64,000 bases of DNA, taken from the NCBI GenBank assembly GCA_009929615.1, contig SAAB01000015.1, positions 1 through 64,000 on the forward strand, read 5' to 3'. Below are positions 37,037-45,553 of this stretch, one piece after another. The stretch comes from Clostridia bacterium. GTDB lineage: Bacteria > Bacillota > Clostridia > Lachnospirales > Lachnospiraceae. The notes under the pieces are model-generated. The model worked only from the letters and a program-made list of their open reading frames with translations. It did not search any database and was not told the DNA's origin. Both the position numbers and the translations under genes were made by a program. Positions within the stretch are counted from its first letter, which is position 1. The number at the start of each line of letters is the position of its first letter.

Positions 37037-37392
37037 ATGAAAAAAATGAGTTTATTTTTAGCAGGTGTTATGGCAGTGACTGCATTACTTGGAGGATGTG
37101 GTGGAAAAACAGAGGAGACCAAAGCAAAGGGCGAAACAACGGCAGCAACAGCCGATGGTGGCCCTGAAACAACAGATGTAACATTTTATGGTGTTAATGA
37201 CCCTCAGATTTCTGCAGCACAGATTATCGCAGATAAAATACCTATGTAGATACGACAATTGCTCTTGAGGAGTTCATGGTTGCTGAAAATATCACACCGG
37301 GTGGAAAATCTATGGCATTTGAAGAATACCATGATTTCTCATTACTTCGTGAAGCGGTACCTGACAAATATACAGCATCTAAAGAATATTAA
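37037..37392 (+). pseudogene. ABC binding lipoprotein (NMT1/SsuA type), internally deleted
   Basis: AGGAGG precedes ATG 37037. A lipoprotein signal (lipobox LGGC) and linker are followed by TDVTFYGVNDPQISAAQIIADKIPM and a stop at 37247-37249. From 37246 another frame encodes DTTIALEEFMVAENITPGG and then HDFSLLREAVPDKYTASKEY, ending at 37392, which looks like the C-terminus of a binding protein. Only about 350 of the expected 1,000 or so bases remain, so the ligand-binding core is gone. This leaves the SsuBC-type importer without its own receptor in this window. Confidence 0.75.
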
Positions 37393-37415
37393 TTAATTTG
37401 CAGGAGGCGGATGAC

Positions 37416-38777
37416 ATGGATACATTGGACATGCTGATTGTCAATGGAACAATCGTAACGGATAAAGAAAGTTTTCCGGGAACGATAGGCATTAAGGACG
37501 GACGGATTGCAGCTGTCTGTGGACCTGGTGTCTACCCGGAGGCGCTTGAAACAGTGGATGTCCGGGGCAACTACATTTTGCCGGGAGCTATTGACCCTCA
37601 TGTGCATTTTCAAGACCCGGGATTTACAGAACGGGAAGATTTCAAACATGGAACAATGGCAGCAGCGGCGGGCGGTATGACCTGTGTCCTGTCTCATCCT
37701 TTGGATAATCCGCCAACTACAACTTTTGAAAATCTAAAGGTTAAAGAGGATGCCTATGAAGGAAAAGCCTTTGTAGACTATGGTATTCATATTGGTGCTA
37801 CATCCGATAATCTGGAAGTTCTGGGTGCTCTGTGGAATGAAACAGGTGCCACCTCGGTTAAAATGTTTATGTGCTTTTCGGTGAAAGAGTTTCCCTTTGT
37901 GGAAGATGAGGCTATGTTAAAGGCATTAAAAATTGTAGCTGAAAATAATGCTGTTGCGATTATACATGCTGAAAATGATGGCATATTGTCAATGATGACT
38001 AAAGAAATGCATGAAGCTGGAAGAAAAGATGGTGTGGCTTATAATTTAAGCCATCCAGCTGAAGCAGAAATTGAAGCTATCAAAAGGGCCTTGTATTTTC
38101 TGGAAATCACAGGTGCTACAGGTGTTATTCTCCATGTGAGTACAGCACAAGGCCTGGAATTGATTCACGCAGCGAAGGAGAAGGGTGTTAAGGTTTATGC
38201 TGAATCTGCCCCCCATTTATTTCAATTTACTGTAGATGACATGGTAGAAAAAGGACCTTATTTAAAATTTTCACCAGTAATGCATGATAAAGAGAATCAG
38301 AAGAAAATGTGGGAGCTTATTCAAAAAGGATATGTCGATTATATTGGCAGTGACCATTCGCCTTATACAAAAGAAGAAAAGCAGGTTGGTGAAGATGACA
38401 TATGGAAAGCACCAAATGGAATTCCGGGGATTGAAACAAGTTTGGCTGTTTTTTTAAACGGTGTAAATGAAGGAAAGCTGACATTGAATCAGGTTGCAAA
38501 AATGACCAGTAAAAATACGGCCCGGATATATGGCTTGTCACCGGATAAAGGAACGATAACACCTGGAACGGATGCAGATTTTACCATTGTAGATATGAAT
38601 CTTAAAAAAAGTATAAAGTCTGAAGAACTAAAGTCAAAATGTAAGTGGTCGCCTTATGAAGGTGTTGAACTGAAGGGATGGCCGGTGATGACTATTGTTC
38701 GTGGCAAAGTTGTATATGACCATGGAAAGATAGCAGGTGAGGCAGGATATGGAAAATATGTGCAGAGAAAAAAATAA
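37416..38777 (+). CDS. Hydantoinase/allantoinase-type cyclic amidohydrolase
   Basis: This 453-aa dihydroorotase-superfamily enzyme has the metal site DPHVHFQDPGFTERED, the carboxylated-Lys region SVKMFMCF, metal His residues in AIIHAEND and VILHVSTAQG, and Asp in IGSDHSPY. It hydrolyses the ring amide of hydantoins, dihydropyrimidines or allantoin. A TTG-started frame opens at 37398, but AGGAGG at 37402-37407 lies 8 bases before ATG 37416. It overlaps the next gene by 29 bases; that enzyme would take its N-carbamoyl product. Confidence 0.87.
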   Translation: MDTLDMLIVNGTIVTDKESFPGTIGIKDGRIAAVCGPGVYPEALETVDVRGNYILPGAIDPHVHFQDPGFTEREDFKHGTMAAAAGGMTCVLSHPLDNPPTTTFENLKVKEDAYEGKAFVDYGIHIGATSDNLEVLGALWNETGATSVKMFMCFSVKEFPFVEDEAMLKALKIVAENNAVAIIHAENDGILSMMTKEMHEAGRKDGVAYNLSHPAEAEIEAIKRALYFLEITGATGVILHVSTAQGLELIHAAKEKGVKVYAESAPHLFQFTVDDMVEKGPYLKFSPVMHDKENQKKMWELIQKGYVDYIGSDHSPYTKEEKQVGEDDIWKAPNGIPGIETSLAVFLNGVNEGKLTLNQVAKMTSKNTARIYGLSPDKGTITPGTDADFTIVDMNLKKSIKSEELKSKCKWSPYEGVELKGWPVMTIVRGKVVYDHGKIAGEAGYGKYVQRKK

Positions 38778-40029
38778 AGCATATCATTTAGAGCAAATCA
38801 CAGGCAATATAGAAAAAGAACTGGGTATTCTTAAAGGCTTTAGCAAAACAAAGGAGGCGGGGATAACCCGTCTCCCTTTTTCTGATGAGGCAAGAGAAGC
38901 GGCTCAATATTTGAAAGAAAAAATGCAGGAAGCCGGAATGGATTCATGGATTGATTTAGTAGGGAATGTCCGAGGAAGACTTGAAGCAACCGTTGCCGGA
39001 GAAGCGGCAGAGGAAACGGTTATGATAGGTTCCCATTATGATACAGTAAAATCCGGAGGTGCTTATGATGGCATTGCCGGTGTGGTTTGTGGTATCGAGA
39101 TTGCCCGTCTTATCGCAGAATCAGATAAACCCAGAAAAAAAGCCTTGGAAGTGATTGCATTTAATGATGAAGAGGGTATGATGTTTGGTTCGGGATGTCT
39201 TGGAAGTAAGTCTTTGACAGGTCAGGTAGACCATCAATATATTTCCGAACTGGAAGATGAAAATGGCATTACTATCGAAGAGTGGATGAAACGCTGGGGT
39301 TCAGATCCGGAAAAAATGGCCGAGCAGAAACTGGACTTGAGCAAGAGAAGCAGCTTTTTCGAAATCCATATTGAGCAGGGACCTGTCTTGGAAAAAGATG
39401 GAAAAGAAATTGGAATTGTGGATTGCATTGTAGGCCTTGTTCGGTGTATGATAACTATTGAGGGAAGAGCCGACCATGCAGGTACAACACCTATGGAGGT
39501 TCGACAGGATGCCATGCTTATGGCTTCAAAAGTTATCAGTCATTTAGATGAGATAGCGGCGGCAGAGATGAACGGTTCTGTTGCTACCTGTGGCTTTATA
39601 AGAGCCTACCCAAATGCGATGAATGTTGTTGCCGGCGGCGTGGAATTCACCTTGGATTTCCGCTCTCCACAGCAGTCATCCATTGACAGCATGTGGGAAA
39701 AGATTAAATATATGCTTGATGAACAGGTATCTCACACAGGCGGATCATGGAAGGTTGATATGAAGTTAAAACAGCCGCCGGTATATATGGCTGAAAGATT
39801 CATTGAAAGTCTGGAAGAACGCTGTAAAGAATATGGGTACAGTTATAAAAAGATGCTCAGCGGAGCCGCCCATGATGCTATGATATTTGCCGATAAGATA
39901 GATACAGCTATGGTTTTTGTGCCAAGTAGGGGTGGACGCAGTCATTGTCCGGAGGAGTATTCGGACTGTTCGCATCTGGCAAAGGCAGTGATCGTTACCT
40001 GCGAAGTGATTTCTGAGCAGATACAATAA
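38749..40029 (+). CDS. N-carbamoyl-amino acid or allantoate amidohydrolase (M20 family)
   Basis: This 426-aa dizinc hydrolase shows the family motifs GSHYDTVKSGG (first metal His and Asp), FNDEEGMMFG, FEIHIEQGP, GRADHAGTTPM and SGAAHDA, and the final RGGRSHCPEE. It cleaves the carbamoyl or ureido group from the product of ring opening, releasing CO2 and ammonia or urea. AGGTGAGG at 38735-38742 selects ATG 38749 over GTG 38737. It is translationally linked to the cyclic amidohydrolase upstream. Confidence 0.9.
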   Translation: MENMCREKNKAYHLEQITGNIEKELGILKGFSKTKEAGITRLPFSDEAREAAQYLKEKMQEAGMDSWIDLVGNVRGRLEATVAGEAAEETVMIGSHYDTVKSGGAYDGIAGVVCGIEIARLIAESDKPRKKALEVIAFNDEEGMMFGSGCLGSKSLTGQVDHQYISELEDENGITIEEWMKRWGSDPEKMAEQKLDLSKRSSFFEIHIEQGPVLEKDGKEIGIVDCIVGLVRCMITIEGRADHAGTTPMEVRQDAMLMASKVISHLDEIAAAEMNGSVATCGFIRAYPNAMNVVAGGVEFTLDFRSPQQSSIDSMWEKIKYMLDEQVSHTGGSWKVDMKLKQPPVYMAERFIESLEERCKEYGYSYKKMLSGAAHDAMIFADKIDTAMVFVPSRGGRSHCPEEYSDCSHLAKAVIVTCEVISEQIQ

Positions 40030-40049
40030 ACATGAGGAGGATATTTAGA

Positions 40050-41003
40050 ATGAAAATCAGTTTACTTGAACCAATCGGAGTACCACAGGGAGTGTTGGAT
40101 GACCTGTCCAAAGGACTTAAAGATAAGGGACATGAATTTACTTCCTATGATACAAAAACGACCGATGTGGAAGAACTTAAGAAAAGAACAGAGGGATGCG
40201 ACATTGTCATGATTGCAAACAATCCATATCCGGCAGAGGTTGTGGAAGCGGCAGATAAGTTAAAGATGATTTCCGTAGCATTTACAGGAATCGACCATAT
40301 TGGAACTGCAGCATGTAAAGACAAAGATATAATGATTTGTAATGCAGCAGGTTATTCCAACCAGACGGTAGCTGAACTCGTTATCGGTATGGCTATTGAT
40401 GGACTTCGTAATATTGCAAAAGCCAATGATGTTGTGAGAAATGGTGGCACAAGTGCAGGTATTGGCGGCCGTGAAATCTGTGGACGTACAGTAGGTATTA
40501 TTGGACTTGGTAAGATTGGTATGGTTGCAGCGAAGCTGTTCCAGGCCTTTGGGGCAAAGGTTATTGCTTATAACCGCAGCCAGTCTGAAGAAGCAAAAGC
40601 TTTAGGTATTGAATATAAGTCTTTGGACGAAGTCCTTTCCCAGAGTGATATTATCTCTTTGAATATGCCTTTAAATGACAGTACACGTGGATTCATAAGC
40701 GCTGAGAAGATTGCATTGATGAAATCAGATGCTGTATTTATCAACTGTGCAAGAGGCCCTATCGTGGATAATGCTGCATTAGCGAAAGCGTTGAACGAAG
40801 ACAAGCTTGGATTTGCATGTGTGGATGTTTTTGATATGGAACCTCCGATTCCTGCAGACTATCCATTGCTTTCGGCAAAGAATACACTGCTGACACCACA
40901 TCAGGCATTTATTTCCGAAGAATCTATGGTTCGCAGAGCTAAAATCGTTTTTGATAATGTATATGCTTATCTTGACGGAGCACCTGTTAACGTATGTAAA
41001 TAA
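40050..41003 (+). CDS. D-isomer 2-hydroxyacid dehydrogenase
   Basis: This 317-aa NAD-dependent dehydrogenase has the Rossmann motif GRTVGIIGLGKIGMVAA. Catalytic Arg lies in INCARGPIVD, Glu in DVFDMEPP and His in LLTPHQAFIS. It may reduce a 2-oxoacid from the ureide pathway (for example a glyoxylate-type product), but substrate choice is not visible. AGGAGG at 40035-40040 selects ATG 40050. Last gene of the island operon, closed by a long terminator. Confidence 0.9.
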   Translation: MKISLLEPIGVPQGVLDDLSKGLKDKGHEFTSYDTKTTDVEELKKRTEGCDIVMIANNPYPAEVVEAADKLKMISVAFTGIDHIGTAACKDKDIMICNAAGYSNQTVAELVIGMAIDGLRNIAKANDVVRNGGTSAGIGGREICGRTVGIIGLGKIGMVAAKLFQAFGAKVIAYNRSQSEEAKALGIEYKSLDEVLSQSDIISLNMPLNDSTRGFISAEKIALMKSDAVFINCARGPIVDNAALAKALNEDKLGFACVDVFDMEPPIPADYPLLSAKNTLLTPHQAFISEESMVRRAKIVFDNVYAYLDGAPVNVCK

Positions 41004-41021
41004 TATTTAGAGTTTTTCTTT

Positions 41022-41070
41022 AATACATCTTTTGAAAAAGTGGAGATTTTTTCAAAAGATGTATTTTTTT
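41022..41070 (+). terminator. Terminator ending the catabolic island
   Basis: AATACATCTTTTGAAAAA pairs with TTTTTCAAAAGATGTATT, followed by TTTTTT. Confidence 0.9.
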
Positions 41071-41110
41071 GTGGAGGAAAGGAATAATAAGGCTCAAAGG
41101 AGTGATAGAA

Positions 41111-41299
41111 ATGTGCAAAACAAAAGGTTTTAAGATTTTAATGTGCCTGATATTAACATTCATCGGTGTTATGTTGTGGATGTATGTGCAGCATTCAATA
41201 ATGGCTAGTGCCGGTCAGAAAAAATATGAATGGGCTGTATTTGTAGAACGCCCCGGAGCACCGTCAGAAGAAGGTGTAGGCATCCGGTGGAAACTGTAA
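41111..41299 (+). CDS. Small membrane-anchored protein overlapping spoVAA (62 aa)
   Basis: AAAGGAG at 41096-41102 precedes ATG 41111. One N-terminal hydrophobic segment (FKILMCLILTFIGVMLWMYV) could be a signal anchor, followed by about 35 residues including EWAVFVERPGAPSEEGVG. The gene ends 13 bases inside spoVAA. It may be a genuine small sporulation gene coupled to spoVAA or the stump of a longer gene lost when the island entered. No family recognised. Confidence 0.5.
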   Translation: MCKTKGFKILMCLILTFIGVMLWMYVQHSIMASAGQKKYEWAVFVERPGAPSEEGVGIRWKL

Positions 41300-41916
41300 A
41301 AGAGGACATTTATATCAAACTGGATAATCATGTGCGGATTGAGAAGAATGATGTTTCTTTGGGAGATATGGCCAGTGTCTGTTGCAATGATGAGGTATTG
41401 AGGCAGCAGGCGGAAGGGACAATAATCTTTTCCTTTGAAAAGGAGAAAAAGGAAGTCGTTTCGATTTTATATATTTATGAGAGACTTTATCAGGAGCTGG
41501 GAGAGAAGCTTCGCTTTTATTCTATTGGTGAAACCGATTGTGTTGTGGATTTGACAGAAGCGAAAGGCCAATCTGAAATCTGGGGGAAAGTTCAGGTTGT
41601 TTTTGTGAGTCTGATAACCTTTTTTGGAGCGGCCTTTTCGATTATGACCTACAATGAGGATGCGGGGGTGGCGGATGTATTTAAAAAGCTTTATCAATTA
41701 TTCCTGGAGGAGGGGGCTGGGAATGGTGTGCTGGAAGGTGCGTATTCGATTGGCATCGCAATGGGGGTGATATTGTTTTTTAATCATTTTGAAAATAAAA
41801 AGCGGAGAGACCCGACCGCTATGGAAATCCAGATGAATAAATATGAGAAGGATGTTGTTGAAGCCAGTGTTAAAGCGTCAGACCGAAGAGGCAAATCTTT
41901 GGATAGTGAGGGTTGA
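41287..41916 (+). CDS. spoVAA: Stage V sporulation protein AA
   Basis: The product from GTG 41287 (209 aa, the family's usual length) begins ETVKEDIYIKLDNHVRI and has the LGDMASVCC segment of SpoVAA. The C-terminal half contains hydrophobic helices (VVFVSLITFFGAAFSIMTY, AMGVILFF). The frame is open from 41230, but the extra N-terminus reads as unrelated basic sequence. SpoVA proteins form the dipicolinic acid channel of the spore inner membrane. First of the spoVA series here. Confidence 0.85.
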   Translation: METVKEDIYIKLDNHVRIEKNDVSLGDMASVCCNDEVLRQQAEGTIIFSFEKEKKEVVSILYIYERLYQELGEKLRFYSIGETDCVVDLTEAKGQSEIWGKVQVVFVSLITFFGAAFSIMTYNEDAGVADVFKKLYQLFLEEGAGNGVLEGAYSIGIAMGVILFFNHFENKKRRDPTAMEIQMNKYEKDVVEASVKASDRRGKSLDSEG

Positions 41917-41922
41917 TTTTTC

Positions 41923-42330
41923 GTGAAAACACTAGTCTTGATATTTATTGGCCTTGCATCCGGCTTTACTGTTGCTTCGGCCCTGTTTGCGCTGATTGTT
42001 ACAGTAGGTGTATTAAACCGGCTGGCCCGGGTTACACATAGTGCAAAATCAATGGGTTGGTATGAAAGCTGTTTTGCATTGGGAGGCATTATTGGCAATG
42101 TGGTTTATCTGTATCAAATTCCCTTCAATGTTAGCGGGCTTTTTAGGATAGGGTTTATGGGGCTGTTCTTTGGAATTTATATCGGCTGTTTTATCGGAGC
42201 TTTGGCAGAGGTTGTCAATGTGTTTCCGATAATGTTTCACAGGCTCAGACTGCGTCAGGGATTGAAGGCTTTGATATGGTCAGTGGCTCTGGGAAAAGCT
42301 GCCGGGGGTATTCTGCACCTCATATACTGA
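41923..42330 (+). CDS. spoVAB: Stage V sporulation protein AB
   Basis: This 135-aa membrane protein has about four hydrophobic helices and family segments IGLASGFTVASALFALI, WYESCFALGGIIGN and GCFIGALAEVVNVFPI. The start is GTG 41923 with GAGGG ten bases upstream. It belongs to the dipicolinic acid transport complex and lies 6 bases after spoVAA. Confidence 0.9.
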   Translation: MKTLVLIFIGLASGFTVASALFALIVTVGVLNRLARVTHSAKSMGWYESCFALGGIIGNVVYLYQIPFNVSGLFRIGFMGLFFGIYIGCFIGALAEVVNVFPIMFHRLRLRQGLKALIWSVALGKAAGGILHLIY

Positions 42331-42346
42331 AAAGGAGAATTGTAAA

Positions 42347-42793
42347 ATGAATCAAAAAGATTATCAAACTTATGTGGAACAGGTGACGCCAAAGGTAAAC
42401 GGCTGGGTGTCTTTTTTTAAAGCTTATATCAGCGGAGGTATTATCTGTGTTATTGGCCAGTGCCTGTATACCTGGTTTAAATCCCAGGGAATGCTTCACA
42501 CTCTGGCAAACAGCTATACGATACTTGTGCTGATTCTGGTGAGTGTTCTTTTGACAGGTTTTAACCTTGTGGGACCATTGACAAAAACGTTTGGTGCGGG
42601 GTATCTGGTGCCTATTACCGGCTTTGCTAATTCATTAGCATCCTGTGCCATTGAATTTAAGAGGGAGGGGCAGGTCTTTGGCGTGGGAAGTCAGATATTT
42701 ACCATTGCCGGGCCGGTCATACTCTATGGCATATTAACAAGCTGGCTGTTTGGGTTTATTTATTGGATATTGTTGACCGTTGTCTGGTGGTAG
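42347..42793 (+). CDS. spoVAC: Stage V sporulation protein AC
   Basis: This 148-aa polytopic membrane protein starts with YQTYVEQVTPK and has the family glycine-rich helices AYISGGIICVIGQCLY and GFNLVGPLTKTFGAGYLVPITGF. SpoVAC acts as a membrane channel for dipicolinic acid. AAAAGGAG precedes ATG 42347. Confidence 0.95.
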   Translation: MNQKDYQTYVEQVTPKVNGWVSFFKAYISGGIICVIGQCLYTWFKSQGMLHTLANSYTILVLILVSVLLTGFNLVGPLTKTFGAGYLVPITGFANSLASCAIEFKREGQVFGVGSQIFTIAGPVILYGILTSWLFGFIYWILLTVVWW

Positions 42794-42801
42794 GAGATGA
42801 A

Positions 42802-43842
42802 ATGATGGCAGGAAAAAGACAGGGAAAATATACCGTTGTATTTGAAAATCCACCATTAATACGAAGCTATGCTGCAGTGGTGGGGCAGAAAGAGGCCGAA
42901 GGGCCCCTGGGAAGTTATTTTGAGAATGTATGTGAAGACCCTATGATGGGCAGAAAGAGCTGGGAAGAGGCCGAGGGTGAACTCCAATATGCCGCCGTGT
43001 TAAAAGCACTGGATAAGGCGTTTCTGAGGCCTGAGGATATAGAATATCTCTTTGCAGGGGATTTGCTGGGGCAGTCTATAGCCACGTCCTTCGGGGTCAT
43101 GGAATTGCAGATTCCACATTTTGGACTTTATGGGGCATGTTCTACAATGGGAGAATCCTTAAGCCTTGGGGCAATGAGCCTGGATGGCGGTTTTGCCCGG
43201 CGGGTTATCTGTGTCACATCAAGCCACTATGCCAGTGCGGAAAAACAATTTCGATTTCCACTGGATTATGGAAATCAGCGGTCTCTGGCAGCTTCATGGA
43301 CAGTGACAGGAAGCGGTGCTCTTGTGTTGGAGCACCCTTCAGAATGCTCGGAAAAGGCTGCGGAAAAATGTATTCGAATTATAGGGATTACAACAGGTAA
43401 GATAATGGTTTACGGTATTAAAGATTCACAGAATATGGGAGCCTGCATGGCACCGGCGGCTGCCTTTGTCATTGGCGGGCATCTAAGGGATATGGGACGT
43501 AAACCGGAGGACTATGACAGAATTATTACCGGAGACCTGGGAACTGTAGGACAGAAAATTCTTTTTGAACTTCTACAGGAAGATGATATTGATATCAGAG
43601 CCCGGCATATGGACTGTGGCATTGAAATTTTTGATGGAGAAAGTCAGGACACCCATGCCGGAGGCAGTGGCTGCGGATGTTCTGCAGTGACATTGTGCAG
43701 CTATATTATGAATCAGATGGAGTCAGGAAAATGGAAGCGGGTTCTGTTCGTTCCGACAGGGGCATTGCTCTCAAAAATAAGCTTTAACGAGGGAATGACG
43801 ATTCCGGGGATTGCCCATGGTGTTGTTTTGGAAAATAGTTGA
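42802..43842 (+). CDS. spoVAD: Stage V sporulation protein AD
   Basis: A soluble thiolase-fold protein of about 346 aa that binds dipicolinic acid. Family segments are GPLGSYFENV, the thiolase-like GLYGACSTMGESLSLG, VTSSHYASAEKQFRFP, and DTHAGGSGCGCSA. TAGGAG at 42791-42796 selects ATG 42802 (or 42805) rather than the longer frame from 42763 that runs into spoVAC. In Bacillus the next gene is spoVAE; here an aminotransferase intervenes. Confidence 0.95.
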   Translation: MMAGKRQGKYTVVFENPPLIRSYAAVVGQKEAEGPLGSYFENVCEDPMMGRKSWEEAEGELQYAAVLKALDKAFLRPEDIEYLFAGDLLGQSIATSFGVMELQIPHFGLYGACSTMGESLSLGAMSLDGGFARRVICVTSSHYASAEKQFRFPLDYGNQRSLAASWTVTGSGALVLEHPSECSEKAAEKCIRIIGITTGKIMVYGIKDSQNMGACMAPAAAFVIGGHLRDMGRKPEDYDRIITGDLGTVGQKILFELLQEDDIDIRARHMDCGIEIFDGESQDTHAGGSGCGCSAVTLCSYIMNQMESGKWKRVLFVPTGALLSKISFNEGMTIPGIAHGVVLENS

Positions 43843-43866
43843 TATTTCCAGGAATTCGTCTATAAT
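43839..43866 (+). promoter_or_regulatory. Sigma-A promoter of the aminotransferase inside the spoVA cluster
   Basis: TTGATA (43839-43844), a 16-base spacer and a perfect TATAAT (43861-43866), starting four bases before the end of spoVAD and 40 bases before the aminotransferase ATG. Confidence 0.7.
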
Positions 43867-43905
43867 AAAAGCAATAAGATAAAACGTTTACGAGGAGCGA
43901 TAGAG

Positions 43906-45078
43906 ATGAAATTTCATTATGCGAAACGTCTGGATACATTTCAGGCAGGAATATTTTCCATACTCAATGAGAAGAAAGAAGAATTGATAAAACAGGGCCG
44001 CACAGTCTATAATCTGTCAGTGGGAACGCCGGATTTTAAACCGGCACCCCATGTGATGGAAGCATTTCAGAAAGCCTGTGCAGACCCGGAGAATTATAAG
44101 TATTCATTGACAGATATGCCGGAACTTTTAGATGCGGTGGCTGGTCATTATCAGAGACGCTATGGCGTTCATGTTGAATCGGATGAAATTATGTCTATTA
44201 ACGGTTCGCAGGAAGGTATCGCTCATATTGCACTGGCTTTGTGTGATACAGATGATGTGGTGCTTGTGCCAAATCCGGGTTATCCGATTTTCAGTGTAGG
44301 ACCATTTCTGTGCGGAGCCCAGATTGAAACCTATGATTTGAAGAAGGAGAATCATTTTCTTCCGGATTTTAACAGTATTCCCGAGAACATTGCCAGAAAG
44401 GCTAAGTTTATCATCGTGTCCTATCCTTTGAATCCGGTATGTGTGACAGCAGATGATAAGATGTACGAAGAATTGATTGCTTTTGCTAAGAAGTACGAGA
44501 TTATTGTCCTTCATGACAATGCTTATTCGGATATTATTTATGGTGGCAGAAAAGGAGGTTCATTCCTTGCCCATGAAGGGGCCTTTGATGTTGGCGTGGA
44601 ATTCTATTCCCTTTCAAAATCCTATAATCTGACAGGTGCAAGAATTTCCTTTGTTGTAGGTAACAGTGAGGTTATTAAGAAGTTCCAGACCATTCGGTCC
44701 CAGATTGACTATGGTGTGTTTAAACCGGTTCAGTATGGTGCTATCGCCGCTTTGAATGGACCGCAGGACATGGTTCTTGACCAGTGTGCGGAATACGAGC
44801 GTAGAAATAAAGCCCTTTGTGGCGGACTCCGGAATATTGGCTGGAATGTACCGGACAGTGAAGGAACGATGTTTGTGTGGGCACCTATTCCTGAGAATTA
44901 TACATCATCCGAAAAGTTCTGTATGGAATTGGTAGAGAAAACAGGTGTCTTGTGTACGCCGGGAAGCAGCTTCGGAAGTCTGGGCGAAGGGTATGTACGG
45001 TTTGCCCTTGTACGGGACGTACAGGCCATCGAAGAAATGGTTTGTGTTATTGACGAGAGTGGTATTTTAAAGAAATAG
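43906..45078 (+). CDS. LL-diaminopimelate aminotransferase-like PLP enzyme
   Basis: This 390-aa class I/II aminotransferase has VYNLSVGTPDFKPAPHV near the start, GSQEGIAHIALAL, PNPGYPIFSVG, SYPLNPVCV, HDNAYSDIIYGG and the PLP Lys in FYSLSKSYNLTGARI. These resemble DapL/AspB-type enzymes of Clostridia. The substrate could be LL-diaminopimelate (lysine, peptidoglycan and dipicolinate precursors), but this is an inference. GAGG precedes ATG 43906. It lies between spoVAD and spoVAE yet has a housekeeping promoter. Confidence 0.85.
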   Translation: MKFHYAKRLDTFQAGIFSILNEKKEELIKQGRTVYNLSVGTPDFKPAPHVMEAFQKACADPENYKYSLTDMPELLDAVAGHYQRRYGVHVESDEIMSINGSQEGIAHIALALCDTDDVVLVPNPGYPIFSVGPFLCGAQIETYDLKKENHFLPDFNSIPENIARKAKFIIVSYPLNPVCVTADDKMYEELIAFAKKYEIIVLHDNAYSDIIYGGRKGGSFLAHEGAFDVGVEFYSLSKSYNLTGARISFVVGNSEVIKKFQTIRSQIDYGVFKPVQYGAIAALNGPQDMVLDQCAEYERRNKALCGGLRNIGWNVPDSEGTMFVWAPIPENYTSSEKFCMELVEKTGVLCTPGSSFGSLGEGYVRFALVRDVQAIEEMVCVIDESGILKK

Positions 45079-45140
45079 ATACATAATTTTGGGAATCCTA
45101 CACATACTTCATATAGAATTATATGGAAAGGAAGAGGGCT

Positions 45141-45497
45141 ATGATGTTTCTGAAAGCCTTCCTGGTGGGAGGATTAATTTGTGGCTTAATCCAGATTTTG
45201 ATGGACAGAACAAAGCTTTTGCCGGGACGTATCATGGTATTGCTTGTCTGTCTGGGTGTTGTAGGTGGCGTCCTGGGATTGTATAAACCCTTGGTTGATT
45301 TTGCCGGAGCGGGAGCGACCGTTCCCCTAAGTGGTTTTGGTTACAATCTCTGGGAAGGGGTCAAAGGTGCTGTCAATGAAGAAGGGTTTATAGGTATTTT
45401 CAAGGGCGGTTTTGATGCTTCGGCAATAGGAATCAGTGCTTCGTTAATCTTTTCCTATCTGGCATCGTTGATTTTTAATCCAAAGATGAAGAAATAA
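45141..45497 (+). CDS. spoVAE: Stage V sporulation protein AE
   Basis: This 118-aa polytopic membrane protein has family segments FLVGGLICGLIQILMDRTKL, GATVPLSGFGYNL, and GFDASAIGISASLIFSYLA. AAGGAAG upstream supports ATG 45141 rather than ATG 45123. Dipicolinic acid channel component, apparently read through from the aminotransferase transcript or from spoVAD. Confidence 0.92.
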   Translation: MMFLKAFLVGGLICGLIQILMDRTKLLPGRIMVLLVCLGVVGGVLGLYKPLVDFAGAGATVPLSGFGYNLWEGVKGAVNEEGFIGIFKGGFDASAIGISASLIFSYLASLIFNPKMKK

Positions 45498-45498
45498 A

Positions 45499-45553
45499 AA
45501 AATGAGTAAAAGGCAAAGAGAAAATTTTCTCAGGCTTTTTACTCATTTTTATT
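45499..45553. terminator. Bidirectional terminator between spoVAE and DUF554 gene
   Basis: AAAATGAGTAAAA...TTTTTACTCATTTTT with an inner AAAGAGAAAATTTTCT stem, with T-runs on both strands. Confidence 0.85.
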
